Below are positions 8,347 to 17,978 of a stretch of 64,000 nucleotides of DNA, piece by piece. Where the stretch lies: positions 1-64,000 of the forward strand of contig JACKBA010000005.1 of the NCBI GenBank assembly GCA_020634815.1. The letters are read 5' to 3'. A model generated the notes under the pieces. The model was not told the DNA's origin and made no database searches. It worked only from the letters and a program-made list of their open reading frames with translations. Source of the DNA: Caldilineaceae bacterium. GTDB lineage: Bacteria; Chloroflexota; Anaerolineae; Caldilineales; Caldilineaceae. The stretch's first letter is position 1. Each line of letters begins with the position of its first letter. A program made the translations under genes and the position numbers.

Positions 8347-8997
8347 ATGTCCGATTTGAATCTGAAGGCCGAGCAGCGCAGCGTTACCGGCCGCAAGGTT
8401 GGCCAACTGCGTCGCGAGGGATTGGTCCCGGTCGTAGTGTACGGAGCGATCTCCGCCCCGATCAACTTGCAGGTTGCCGCACGCGACCTGGAGCGTACGC
8501 TCCATGCCGGTGGCGCCTCGCAGGTTGTGTCTGTCGCAGTGGCGGGCGGCAGCAAGCACAACGTGCTCATCAAGAGCGTGCAGCGCGAGCCGGTGTCGCA
8601 CAGCCTGATGCACGCCGATTTCTACGCCGTCAACATGAATGAGAAGCAGCATGTCTCCGTGTCGCTGGTAGCGACCGGCAAGGCGTCGGGCATGGCCGCA
8701 GGGCTGATGTTCTACCAGTCGCATGAAATGCTGCGCATCGAGGCGTTGCCTGCCGATATCCCGGCCGAGATCGTCATGGACATCGAGGCGCTGACGCTGG
8801 AAACACCGATCCACGTGCGTGACCTGCCGGAAGTCAAGGGTGTCGCTTATCTCGATGACCCGGACGAAGTGATCTTCAGCTTGATCACGACCCGCGCGGG
8901 TGAAGCCGAGACCGCCGAGGAAGAGGGTGTCGAAGAGGGTGAGATGGAGCCCGAGGTCGTCAAGCGCGGCAAGCAGGCCGACGAAGAAGACGAATAG
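8347..8997 (+). CDS. rplY: 50S ribosomal protein L25 / general stress protein Ctc
   Basis: A 216-residue long-form L25 (TL5/Ctc type). The N-terminal ~90 residues are the 5S rRNA-binding domain (LKAEQRSVTGRKVGQLRR, VPVVVYG, SVQREPVSHSLMHADFYAV), and residues ~95-185 are the second beta domain of long L25 (LPADIPAEIVMDIEAL, IHVRDLPEVKGV). The C-terminus is a very acidic tail, common in this family. It binds 5S rRNA in the large ribosomal subunit. GAGGAG precedes the ATG and a strong terminator follows the stop. Confidence 0.96.
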   Translation: MSDLNLKAEQRSVTGRKVGQLRREGLVPVVVYGAISAPINLQVAARDLERTLHAGGASQVVSVAVAGGSKHNVLIKSVQREPVSHSLMHADFYAVNMNEKQHVSVSLVATGKASGMAAGLMFYQSHEMLRIEALPADIPAEIVMDIEALTLETPIHVRDLPEVKGVAYLDDPDEVIFSLITTRAGEAETAEEEGVEEGEMEPEVVKRGKQADEEDE

Positions 8998-9020
8998 CAG
9001 TCAACCACGACTCGGAATTG

Positions 9021-9056
9021 AAAAGCCGGCTGCGCCTATGGGCAGCCGGCTTTTTT
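9021..9056 (+). terminator. Bidirectional Rho-independent terminator after rplY
   Basis: AAAAGCCGGCTGC and GCAGCCGGCTTTT form a 13-bp stem around an 8-base loop, followed by a T-run on the plus strand. The A-run on the left also gives Ts on the minus strand, so it can end both rplY and the convergent peptidase gene. Confidence 0.92.
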
Positions 9057-9093
9057 GTTGCCCCAGGAATCCAGGGAATGATGGCAGCCGCGC

Positions 9094-10437
9094 TCAAGGT
9101 GCGGCGGTTGCCGCCGGTTCCGGCCCCACGAAGGGCGGCTCGTCGATGAACTGCATGGGGTCCACGGCCACACCGTTGATGCGCAGTTCCCAGTGCAGAT
9201 GCGCGCCCGTGCTCAGCCCGGTGTTGCCGACGAGGCCGAGCACATCGCCCGTGTTGACCCACATACCCGGCTCCACCTTGCGCTCGCTCATGTGCCAGTA
9301 GCCGGTGAAGACGCCGCGCCCGTGGTCGATGATGACGGCGTTGCCGCGCACGGCCAGCGGTTCCGCCAGCACGACCATGCCCGGCGCCGGCGCGGTGATG
9401 AGCGTCCCTTCGGGCGCGCCAAAGTCCTGCCCGGCGTGAAAGTTGCCGATGTCGGCGACGGAATAGGTTCGGCGCGTGCCGAAGGGGCTGGTCGTCGGAT
9501 AGTCGGTGTCGATGGGGCGCTCGAAGGGCTCTTCCCAGAAGACGCTGGGCGTGATCTGCGACCACGTTTCGACCACACGCTCGCGTTCGGCGACGACCAC
9601 GTCGGGCGTCAGCACGGCCGCCTTGTCCTCCGAGACGACGATCTCCTGGTAGTCGTACGGGCCGGACTCGACCTGCACCGGCCACGCACGCTGCACAAAA
9701 TCGCCCCGTGTCGTGATGTAGCCGAGGTTGAGCGGATACTGGCCCGGCTCCAGCAGCGAATCGACCGGCACGAAGGCGAACTGGCGCAGGCCGTCGTCGC
9801 CGATGGCCGTGAAGATCAGCGGCTGGCCGTTCCAGTCGCCGCGCAGGAGCAATGGTCGGCTGGTGTCCACATAGATGCGCCCCGTCCTACCCTGGACGAT
9901 CGCGGCCGGCGCATCGACTGCCGTGATCGCGCCAAAGTTGACCGATGGCGGCGGCACGGCCTGGCCGGGTATCCGCACGGGCTGGCCGGGGAAGAGGCGC
10001 CGCGAGACAGGCGCGCCGTTCAGTTCTCCCACTAACGCCGGCTCTTGGCCGAAACGTGCTGCCAGGGTGGCGATGGTTTCGCCCGCCAGCGCGCGCACGG
10101 CGCCGGTCTCGGTGACGGCGGCCACGGCCGCTATCGGCAGCGACCCGTCGGCGTTGGGAATGATCAACTCCTGGCCGGCGCGGATGAGGCTGGGATCCTG
10201 GATGCCGTTGGCGGCGATCAGCGCGTCGAGCGGGACGCTATAACGGGTAGCGATGGCGCCCAGCGTGTCGCCCGGCGCCACGGTGTAAGTCGAGCCGTCG
10301 CTGCCGTCCTGGGCGTCCGCCATGCGCGGCGCGGCCAGCGTGCCGATCAGTGCCAGGAAAAGGGCTAGCGCCACCACGGCGCGCGCAACCGGCGTACGGA
10401 ACGGTGGATGTGGCCGGGACGAACTAATGTGAAACAC
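9094..10437 (-). CDS. LysM-domain M23-family peptidoglycan endopeptidase
   Basis: A 447-residue exported protein. Signal peptide at residues 1-43 (RTPVAR then a hydrophobic core, ADAQ cleavage). Two LysM-type peptidoglycan-binding domains lie at about 50-94 (YTVAPGDTLGAIATRYSVP) and 114-157. After a beta-rich linker the M23 (LytM) metallopeptidase domain spans about 310-428, with zinc ligands H334 and D338 (FHAGQDFG) and H415 in GAHLHWE; H382 (GYWHMS) is the catalytic-site histidine. The enzyme should cut peptide cross-links in the wall or act as an amidase activator. The start is a GTG at 10437, the only in-frame start before the signal peptide. It ends against the rplY terminator and is 18 bases downstream of hpt. 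Confidence 0.93.
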   Translation of the reverse strand: MFHISSSRPHPPFRTPVARAVVALALFLALIGTLAAPRMADAQDGSDGSTYTVAPGDTLGAIATRYSVPLDALIAANGIQDPSLIRAGQELIIPNADGSLPIAAVAAVTETGAVRALAGETIATLAARFGQEPALVGELNGAPVSRRLFPGQPVRIPGQAVPPPSVNFGAITAVDAPAAIVQGRTGRIYVDTSRPLLLRGDWNGQPLIFTAIGDDGLRQFAFVPVDSLLEPGQYPLNLGYITTRGDFVQRAWPVQVESGPYDYQEIVVSEDKAAVLTPDVVVAERERVVETWSQITPSVFWEEPFERPIDTDYPTTSPFGTRRTYSVADIGNFHAGQDFGAPEGTLITAPAPGMVVLAEPLAVRGNAVIIDHGRGVFTGYWHMSERKVEPGMWVNTGDVLGLVGNTGLSTGAHLHWELRINGVAVDPMQFIDEPPFVGPEPAATAAP

Positions 10438-10455
10438 GCGGACGATTGAGTGAAC

Positions 10456-11043
10456 TCAGCCCTCGGCGCCGTAGACACTGGGCTTCAGCACCCCGATAAA
10501 GGGCAGGTTGCGGTAGACCTCGTCAAAATCGAGGCCGTAGCCGACGACGAACTCGTTGGGAATGGAGAAGCCGACCCAGTCGACGTGGATGTCGACCTCG
10601 CGGCGTTCGGGCTTGTCCAACAGGGTCATGATTCGCAGCGAGGCGGGCTGCCGTTCCTGCAAGATGCGTATCAGGTAGCTCAGCGTGTGGCCGCTGTCGA
10701 TGATGTCTTCCACCAGCACGACGTTGCGCCCTTCGATGGAGGTGTTGAGATCCTTGAGGATGCGCACCACACCGCTGGAGGAAGTGCCGGCGCCATAGCT
10801 GCTCGTCGCCATGAAGTCGATCTCGTGGGGGATGGTGATGGCGCGGATGAGGTCGGCCATGAAGATGATGCTGCCCTTGAGCACCGAGACCAGCAGCAGA
10901 TCCTGCCGCGCATACTCGCGGTTGATGATGTCGCCCAGTTCGCGCACGCGTTTGCGGATGGTGACTTCGTCGACCAGCACTTTGTCGATGTCCTGGTGCA
11001 GGCTCACTTTTTCAAAGACTGGCCGGTGAGATGTCGCGCCCAT
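10456..11043 (-). CDS. hpt: Hypoxanthine(-guanine) phosphoribosyltransferase
   Basis: A 195-residue purine salvage enzyme that converts hypoxanthine or guanine plus PRPP into IMP or GMP in the cytoplasm. The PRPP-binding motif VVLVEDIIDSGHT is at residues 108-120, LVSVLKGSIIFMADL is at 51-65, and the C-terminal base-binding region VGFSIPNEFVVGYGLD contains the conserved F/VVGYGLDY-like motif (here DFDEVYRNLPFIGVLKP follows). Length and motifs are typical. GGAG is 9 bases before the ATG at 11043. Expressed probably with the downstream LysM/M23 gene. Confidence 0.96.
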   Translation of the reverse strand: MGATSHRPVFEKVSLHQDIDKVLVDEVTIRKRVRELGDIINREYARQDLLLVSVLKGSIIFMADLIRAITIPHEIDFMATSSYGAGTSSSGVVRILKDLNTSIEGRNVVLVEDIIDSGHTLSYLIRILQERQPASLRIMTLLDKPERREVDIHVDWVGFSIPNEFVVGYGLDFDEVYRNLPFIGVLKPSVYGAEG

Positions 11044-11119
11044 GGTGCATTACTCCAGATTTTCGTGGTGACCTGATGATTGAAAATCGGTGCCTGGTTC
11101 GACAGGCAGGTAGCCATGG

Positions 11120-12625
11120 CTACTCTGCGCCGCGCACCGGGCGCACGGTGTATGTCTGATCGCCGATGGTGAGCGTGAACCCGGCTGCGCTCACCGAAGC
11201 GTCGTCGGTCTCGGACGCGGATGACGCTTCCGCATCGCCGGCCGCCTCCGGCTCCACCACGATCGCGGCGGGCGGCGCATCGACGACGGCCACAGCATCC
11301 ACCGGGCCGGCGGCGGCAACCAGCTCGCCAAAGACCCACGCTTCGGCGCCGGCTGCCTGAACCTGCCACCAGGTCGTGTCGGCGTTGCGACCGCGGATCG
11401 GCAGGGCGTCGCCGTCGAATACCTGGCCCAGCAGCCCATATTCTAGCCCAGGGCCGGCGCGTAGATTCAGGATCGGCGTGCGCACGTAGGCAGTCGCCTC
11501 CTCCGGTTCGGGCAGAGCTTCCGCTACGCTCACCACAGCCGGCGCCGCAGGAGCACCGCCCTTGAACTGGCTGCTCCACGTCGCCGTGAGGCCGAGAAAG
11601 CGGTCGCCATATGCCGCGCTCGGCTCGATGTAGGAACCCTCGGGCCACTCGTTGAAGCTGTTGATGACGACCCAATCGGCGCCACCGGCAATGGCCGCTT
11701 GCCACGCCCGCTCGTAGTAAGCGCCGCCTTCACGGTCGGTCGCATAGCCGCTGCCGGGGCGGATCTTGACGTCATTATACCCGGGCATGACCGTTGCGAC
11801 CCACTGCTTGCTGGCGCCGGTCGCCGCACTCATGGCGTCGACGCGCGCGGCAAACTTCTGGTTGGTGGCCGTCAGGTCGGCGGGCGGGTTCCACGTGTTG
11901 CTGTAGAGATGGTGGCCGTCAAAGACCGAAAGCAATCCGGTGTCGACCCCTTCGCTCACCCAGAAGGCGTTGTAGCCGGGATCGGCCTGGGCGCGAATGG
12001 CCGCCCACGTGTCGGCGCCATAGATGGAAGGGCGCCAGAAGAAGACAACCGGGCGGCCATCGACGCGCAGATAGGCGGGATGGCTGGCGTGCACGCCCAG
12101 CAGGTGCTGGAGCGCGCCGGTCGTGGCGTCGACGCTGCCCAGAAAGGGCGAATCGGTCTCGAAGAGCACCGCGATCTTGAAGCCGCGCGCTGCCGCTTCG
12201 TCGAGCAGGGCGGCCAGGTTCGGTTCGGTCTGGTTGGTGTCACCGTTCGGGCCATACCAGGCGACGACCAGCGCATCGATGCCGGCGGCCTTGGCTTGGT
12301 CGATGTGCCGGCCCATGACGCCACGGTCGCGGCTGGCGTATGGTTCCAGCGGCTGGTCGCTCAGGCGATCCGGCGACCAACTGGCTTCGTCGAACCACGT
12401 GTAGTAGAAGGCCAGCACCAGGCGGTCGCCCACGCTCTGCTGCGCCGGCGCCGAATGGGCGACGCGGCTCGGCTGCAAAAGCAGGCTGAGCAAAGCCACC
12501 AGGAGCAACAAGATGAGGGTGATGAGAATGCGCCATCCCAGGTGCGGAGGGGTCTCGGCCGTTTCTTCGACCGCCGGGATCAGCGCGTCAAACTGAGCTG
12601 TTTCGCGTGCAATATCCGTACTCAC
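11120..12625 (-). CDS. GH99-like glycoside hydrolase with SH3b domain, membrane-anchored
   Basis: A protein of 501 residues from the GTG at 12625. A single membrane segment (about residues 32-50, ILITLILLLLVALLSLLL) makes it a type II membrane or exported protein. The catalytic-type region (about 67-347) begins FYYTWFDEASW and carries VAWYGPNG and INSFNEWPEGSYIEP, the pattern of the glycoside hydrolase 99-like/WbsX group that cuts or modifies alpha-mannan-like chains. A bacterial SH3 domain at about 380-440 (ILNLRAGPGLEYG, WWQVQ) should bind cell wall. The C-terminal tail is acidic and of low complexity. Starts at GTG 12625 or GTG 12643 are both possible; neither has a strong ribosome site. 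Fold call good, substrate unknown. Confidence 0.78.
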   Translation of the reverse strand: MSTDIARETAQFDALIPAVEETAETPPHLGWRILITLILLLLVALLSLLLQPSRVAHSAPAQQSVGDRLVLAFYYTWFDEASWSPDRLSDQPLEPYASRDRGVMGRHIDQAKAAGIDALVVAWYGPNGDTNQTEPNLAALLDEAAARGFKIAVLFETDSPFLGSVDATTGALQHLLGVHASHPAYLRVDGRPVVFFWRPSIYGADTWAAIRAQADPGYNAFWVSEGVDTGLLSVFDGHHLYSNTWNPPADLTATNQKFAARVDAMSAATGASKQWVATVMPGYNDVKIRPGSGYATDREGGAYYERAWQAAIAGGADWVVINSFNEWPEGSYIEPSAAYGDRFLGLTATWSSQFKGGAPAAPAVVSVAEALPEPEEATAYVRTPILNLRAGPGLEYGLLGQVFDGDALPIRGRNADTTWWQVQAAGAEAWVFGELVAAAGPVDAVAVVDAPPAAIVVEPEAAGDAEASSASETDDASVSAAGFTLTIGDQTYTVRPVRGAE

Positions 12626-12782
12626 AACGACCGATGGTAACACGCCCCGTCCGCGGGCGGCAAAATTCCCGCACGGCAAGCGCCATTGTTGCGTGCGCTC
12701 TGTGCGGGCATCGCGTCGTCTGTACGCTGGATCGATGGTGGGCTTGCCGTCAGGTTACGCGCCGGCGGTACCCGGCTGCCGG

Positions 12783-13460
12783 TCACGCGTGCGGATCATC
12801 CGCACGCGCATCGCAGCCCGGCGCCAACCGCATGGCCGGCAGCGCCAGCAATTCGCTGAGCATCATCGCGGTCGCGCCCCAGATGGTCTGGTTTTCCACG
12901 GCAAAATAGGGGACTTCCACCTGGCGGCCGCGTAGCGTCCAGTTCTCGACGCGCCGCGTGGCAGGGTCAAGCAACGCCAGCAGCGGCGCCTCGATCAGCG
13001 CCGCGACCTCGTACGGATCCAGGCGGAAGTCGGGCCGGTAGTCGATCCAGCCCACGGCCGGCTGCACGAGAAAGTTGCTGGCCGAGACGTAGAGCGGGGT
13101 CAGCCGGCCCAGCATGGTGTACGCGCTGGGATGGACGCCAATTTCTTCGTAGGTTTCGCGTAGGGCAGTCGCCGTCAAGTCGTCGTCCGCCTCTTCCTGC
13201 CCGCCGCCGGGAAAGCCGACCTGCCCGCTGTGCACGCCGGGATAGGTCGGCCGCAGGATCAGGGGCAGAAAGATGCGCCCGCCGTGTGGGTAGAAGAGGG
13301 CCAGTACGCCGCCGTGGCGCACGTCAGGCCCCGGCGTGTCGCGGAACTCGGCGCCCGGGCGCGGCCGCGGCGCCATGCGGTACTGGGCGACCTTGCCCGG
13401 CAGCGGGCCGGCCAGGTCCAGGCGCAACTGGCGCAGGAAGGGTTCGTACAACTCAGCCAT
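12783..13460 (-). CDS. Nudix hydrolase, probable CoA pyrophosphatase
   Basis: A 225-residue protein. The Nudix box runs from G87 to G108 (GQEEADDDLTATALRETYEE), with REtxEE at 101-106 and Asp at 93 in place of the usual Glu. It is preceded by YPGVHSGQVGFPGG, the extra motif that marks CoA-hydrolysing members (UPF0035 type), which split CoA into 3',5'-ADP and phosphopantetheine. The ATG at 13460 has no good ribosome site and lies 21 bases after the rlmI stop, so translation may depend on the upstream gene. Confidence 0.88.
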   Translation of the reverse strand: MAELYEPFLRQLRLDLAGPLPGKVAQYRMAPRPRPGAEFRDTPGPDVRHGGVLALFYPHGGRIFLPLILRPTYPGVHSGQVGFPGGGQEEADDDLTATALRETYEEIGVHPSAYTMLGRLTPLYVSASNFLVQPAVGWIDYRPDFRLDPYEVAALIEAPLLALLDPATRRVENWTLRGRQVEVPYFAVENQTIWGATAMMLSELLALPAMRLAPGCDARADDPHA

Positions 13461-13481
13461 GGGACATGCTTGTGCGTCGCA

Positions 13482-14702
13482 TCACGGCGTCACCCGAGCA
13501 ATCAGCCCCTTCAGGTATTCGCCTTCGGGAAAGGTGATGGCCACCGGGTGGTCCGGGCTCTGGCGCAGCCACTCCAGTACCTGCACGGAGCGACCGGCAT
13601 CGACCGCTGCGCCAAAGACGACCTTCTGAAAGAGGTCGGCGCTGACCAGACCGCTGCAACTGAAGGTGGCCAGGATGCCGCCTGGGCGTAACAGGCGCAT
13701 GGCCAGCCGGTTGATCTCCTTGTAGCCGCGCAGCGCGCGATCCACCGCCCCTTGGTTCTGGGCGAACTTGGGCGGGTCGAGGATGATCAGGTCAAACCGC
13801 GGCTCCGGCTCATCGTTCCAGTCGCGCAGAATGGCGAAGACGTCGCCGGCAACCCCCTCGGCCTGGCGGTCCGGGTCGAAGCCGTTGCGCCGCAGGTTCG
13901 TCTCTCCCATGGCCAGGGCATCGACGCTGCTGTCGATGTTGGTGACGTGCGTCGCGCCGAAGCGCAAGGCATGGACGGCAAACGCGCCCGTGTAGCTGAA
14001 GGCATTGAGCACGCGCCGGTCCTCACTGTAGGCGGCGACACGGCGGCGGTTGGTGCGCTGGTCGGTGTAGAAACCGGTCTTTTGCCCGTGCACCAAATCA
14101 ACCTGGAAGAGCAGGCCGTCCTCGCGGATGTCGATCGTCTCGGGCGGGGTGCTGCCGGCGAGGGTGCCTGCAGCCGGCGATAGCCCCTCCAGCTTGCGCA
14201 CGGCCATGTCGCTGCGCTCGACGATGCCCCGGCAACCGGTCAGTTCGAGCAGGGTCTGGGCCAGCATCGCCTTGCGCCGGTCGATGGCCAGCGTGCCGGC
14301 CTGGAGCACCAGGTAGTCATCGTAGCGATCGACGGTCAGGCCGGGGAGGTAGTCGTTCTCGGCGTTGACGAGACGCAGCGCGTTACAGCCATCCAGCGCC
14401 GGCAGCGTGTGGCGCAGGTCGATGGCCGCCGCCAGCCGTCGCCGCCAGAAGTCCGCGTCAATGGCCTCACCCTGTTCCCACGTCAGCAGGCGCACCTGGA
14501 TCTGGCTGCGCCGGTTGAGGTAGCCGCGGGCGAGCCAGGCCCCGGCCGCGTCGACGACCTCGACGAACTCGCCATCCTCGACGCCGGCCGGCAACGAGGC
14601 AATGGCGCCGCTAAAGATCCACGGATGGCGCTGGCGCACCGGTTTGTCGCGCCCGCTCTTCAAGATGACCGCGTTGCCGGTACGGTTCTGCCGATCAGTC
14701 AC
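13482..14702 (-). CDS. rlmI: 23S rRNA (cytosine-C5) methyltransferase RlmI-type, PUA plus class I SAM domain
   Basis: A 406-residue protein of normal RlmI/YccW length. Residues ~10-85 form the PUA RNA-binding domain (GRDKPVRQRHPWIFSGAI), 90-190 the EEHEA-like linker, and the rest the Rossmann methyltransferase with VLNAFSYTGAFAVHAL (SAM loop), LIILDPPKFAQN (catalytic PP motif) and FSCSG (cysteine). RlmI places the m5C at position 1962 of 23S rRNA; other members act elsewhere, so site specificity is inferred. The GTG start at 14702 overlaps the stop of the upstream small gene by 8 bases (GTGACTGA), implying translational coupling. Confidence 0.92.
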   Translation of the reverse strand: MTDRQNRTGNAVILKSGRDKPVRQRHPWIFSGAIASLPAGVEDGEFVEVVDAAGAWLARGYLNRRSQIQVRLLTWEQGEAIDADFWRRRLAAAIDLRHTLPALDGCNALRLVNAENDYLPGLTVDRYDDYLVLQAGTLAIDRRKAMLAQTLLELTGCRGIVERSDMAVRKLEGLSPAAGTLAGSTPPETIDIREDGLLFQVDLVHGQKTGFYTDQRTNRRRVAAYSEDRRVLNAFSYTGAFAVHALRFGATHVTNIDSSVDALAMGETNLRRNGFDPDRQAEGVAGDVFAILRDWNDEPEPRFDLIILDPPKFAQNQGAVDRALRGYKEINRLAMRLLRPGGILATFSCSGLVSADLFQKVVFGAAVDAGRSVQVLEWLRQSPDHPVAITFPEGEYLKGLIARVTP

Positions 14703-14916
14703 GAATATGCTCCAGTTCCCAGCCGTGCTGGTTGATGCGAATGCGTTCGCCGGGGAGCGTCACCATGCACTCGCCGGCGTCATAGATGAAGGTAATCTGC
14801 GCGCCTTCCGGCGTGGTGAGCACTCCCGCGGCACGCCCGGCGCCGCGCTCGGTGAAGCGCACCTTGTATCCCTTGTAAATGACCCAGTGGGTCAGCGGCT
14901 TGACGTCGACTGCCAT
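14695..14916 (-). CDS. Small conserved-type protein of unknown function
   Basis: A 73-residue protein rich in short beta strands (HWVIYKGYKVRFTERG, AQITFIYDAGECMVTLPGERIRI), with no membrane segment. I do not recognise it. It is convincing as a gene because its stop overlaps the GTG of rlmI, and a purine-rich GGGAACGAG lies upstream of its ATG. Its small barrel-like pattern could suit a nucleic-acid- or ligand-binding role, which is only a guess. Confidence 0.65.
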   Translation of the reverse strand: MAVDVKPLTHWVIYKGYKVRFTERGAGRAAGVLTTPEGAQITFIYDAGECMVTLPGERIRINQHGWELEHIRD

Positions 14917-14981
14917 GTGCTCGTTCCCTATGATATGCCGTTCCGCTGCACCGGCGCCAATGCACCGGCCGATTTTGGCGA

Positions 14982-16559
14982 TTATCGCCCCGTAACGCGC
15001 ACCCAGTTCAGAACCCAGACCAGGCGCGTGTCAGCGGTGACCCGGGCATGTTCCGACTGCGCAAGGCCGCAGACCCAGAGAACTTCGCCGTTCGCTTCGT
15101 CGAAGAGAACCGGCCAGCCTGCGCGCAGTGGCTGTGCGATCTTGCGGTCGGTGAAGAGATCGCCTACCTGTTTGTGGCGCCCACCCATGCCCAGCGGCGC
15201 CAGCTTCATGCCGGGGCGGGCGACGGTCAGCGCCGGCGTGCCGACCTGCGCGCGATCGAGATAGACCGTCCAGCGGTCGGTGTTGTGCTGCCAGTCCAAC
15301 GGTAGCGCAGAAAGGGCGAGCGTGTTGCAGGTGAGCATCCACTCTTCGACGCGTACCGTGCAGACGTCGCCCAACTCGACGGCGCCGGCGGCGGCGCGCC
15401 AGTCCGCCGGCAGCCATGGGCCCGGCGGCGGGATCGGCAGGGCGTCGCCGCGATGAAGCGACAGGCAGCGGGCGCCGGAAGCGAACTCAGTGACGATGCT
15501 CCAGGCGAGGCCGTGCGGCAGCGGGTGCGGGCCGGTGTGCCCGCCGGCCGCGCCCACGGCAGTGGCGAGCGCGTCGAGTCGTCCGTAGTTCAGCTCGCGC
15601 GCTGCGCTTGCCAGCCCGGCCAGCGCGACGCGCAGCACGCCGCGTCGCGCTGGCTGAGTTAATGCGCGCAGGCCGGCGAGTTGCAGCACGATGCGCTCAT
15701 CATCCGCCAGGACGCGCAGGCGCCGGCAGATCTCTTCATCGGCGGCCAGCAGGCGGTCGCTCTCGGCGGCCAGCAGCGTGGCCGTGCGCGCCAGCGTGGC
15801 GGCGATGTCTGGGTTGAGGCGCGCCAGCTCCGGCAGCACCGTGTTGCGCAGCAGGTTACGGGCGCGGCTGCTGTCGGCGTTGCTCTCATCCTCGCGCCAG
15901 GCCAGCCCGTGGCGCCGGGCATAGTCGAGAATGTCCGCCCGCGGCGCGGCCAGCAACGGGCGCACGAGGCGCACCGGCCGGGCGCCGCCAGCAGTATCTT
16001 CAAGCAGTGTGACGGGGCGCATCCCGGCCAGCCCGGCCAACCCGCTGCCCTGCACCAGGCGCAGCAGCAGCGTCTCGGCCTGGTCGCCGGCGTGGTGCGC
16101 GACGGCAACGATGGGAACCAGGGGCGGCGGCGTGACGTTGTTGGCAGTCGCGCACAGGAAGCGGTAGCGCGCGGTGCGGGCCGCCGCTTCGAGACCGGAC
16201 GAATCGGCGTGCAGCGCGGCGCCGTCGAGCCGGACGGTGTGGAAGGGCAGGCCCAGCGCGCCGGCCAGTGCGCGCACGAAGGCCCCATCGCCGGCCGACG
16301 CCGGGCGCAGGTCGTGGTCGATGTGCGCGACGTGCAGGGCAAGGTTCCAGGCGGGCGCGCTCTGCGCGAGCAGATGGAGCAGCACGACGCTGTCCAGCCC
16401 GCCGCTGACGGCCACGACGACGGGCTGCGGCTGTGCTTCCTGGCCGCCGTCAGTAGTGGGCGGAAAGAGGGTGTGGCTCGCCTGCGCGGCCATGATCATT
16501 GCCAGCAGCGGCTCGTCTGCCGCCGGCCGGATCGGGTGGGATAGGGCTCGAGTCTGCAC
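14982..16559 (-). CDS. tilS: tRNA(Ile)-lysidine synthase
   Basis: A protein of up to 525 residues. The ATP-pyrophosphatase P-loop SGGLDS is at residues 52-57 (VVVAVSGGLDSVVLLHLL), followed by AHIDHDLRPAS and VAHHAGDQAETLLLRLVQGSGLAGL, the LDHxxDDxxET-type TilS motif with H/D changes. TilS attaches lysine to C34 of the tRNA that reads AUA. The C-terminal region carries TilS substrate-binding domains (VARPGMKLAPLGMGGRHKQV, VGDLFTDRKI). GTG 16559 is used here; ATG 16499 or 16493 would also keep the domain. A -10-like TATAAT only 7 bases upstream means the message may be leaderless or the later start may be right. It is divergent from mreB. Confidence 0.93.
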   Translation of the reverse strand: MQTRALSHPIRPAADEPLLAMIMAAQASHTLFPPTTDGGQEAQPQPVVVAVSGGLDSVVLLHLLAQSAPAWNLALHVAHIDHDLRPASAGDGAFVRALAGALGLPFHTVRLDGAALHADSSGLEAAARTARYRFLCATANNVTPPPLVPIVAVAHHAGDQAETLLLRLVQGSGLAGLAGMRPVTLLEDTAGGARPVRLVRPLLAAPRADILDYARRHGLAWREDESNADSSRARNLLRNTVLPELARLNPDIAATLARTATLLAAESDRLLAADEEICRRLRVLADDERIVLQLAGLRALTQPARRGVLRVALAGLASAARELNYGRLDALATAVGAAGGHTGPHPLPHGLAWSIVTEFASGARCLSLHRGDALPIPPPGPWLPADWRAAAGAVELGDVCTVRVEEWMLTCNTLALSALPLDWQHNTDRWTVYLDRAQVGTPALTVARPGMKLAPLGMGGRHKQVGDLFTDRKIAQPLRAGWPVLFDEANGEVLWVCGLAQSEHARVTADTRLVWVLNWVRVTGR

Positions 16560-16566
16560 GGCGGTT

Positions 16567-16597
16567 ATTATAATCGTTTGACGTAATTTGCAATCAA
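16567..16597 (-). promoter_or_regulatory. Candidate tilS promoter, possibly leaderless transcript
   Basis: On the minus strand a perfect TATAAT (16572-16567) ends 7 bases before the tilS GTG. A -35 element is less clear: TTGCAA at 15-bp or TTGATT at 19-bp spacing. If used, transcription would begin at or next to the GTG. Confidence 0.4.
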
Positions 16598-16626
16598 TGT
16601 TATTTGATGTGGACTGTCAGGGCTTT

Positions 16627-16654
16627 TTTGGCGCATCATCGCCTGTGGTATACT
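16627..16654 (+). promoter_or_regulatory. Candidate promoter for the mreB operon
   Basis: TATACT at 16649-16654 with a TTTGGC at 16-bp spacing and a T-run just upstream. It would give a leader of about 145 bases that contains the hairpin at 16698-16738. Confidence 0.45.
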
Positions 16655-16697
16655 CAAGTGTAATTTTCCTGTGGATTTGACCGCAGGTGCTATGCGT

Positions 16698-16738
16698 CCC
16701 GGTGCGTCGAAACTGTTTTTGAAAACGGTGACGCCCGG
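16698..16738 (+). promoter_or_regulatory. Hairpin in the mreB leader
   Basis: CCGG-T-GCGTC-GAA-ACTGTTTT pairs with AAAACGGT-GACGC-CCGG, giving a long stem with one G-U pair, a bulge and a 2-base tip. It lies about 70 bases before the mreB start and does not have a T-run, so it looks more like a leader structure than a terminator. Confidence 0.45.
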
Positions 16739-16806
16739 ATTGATACGAGCCATATACACGAGCCGGAGCGTTGATGCGCGCGGCCGACTGAGGAGCTAGA
16801 TTTCGT

Positions 16807-17874
<1,068 letters not shown>

Positions 17875-17978
17875 CGTTGGCTCGGTTTATGATCGGTTGT
17901 CAGGCTATGTCATGTCCGCATTCATGCAGGTGCGGCGAGATGACTGCCGGTCGGTTCCGCTTCGCATTGTAGCTTCCC

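Noticed and set aside
11110..11123. 14-bp palindrome GTAGCCATGGCTAC at the end of the GH99-like gene
   Set aside because: It overlaps the stop codon, is short, and a chance dyad of this size is not surprising.
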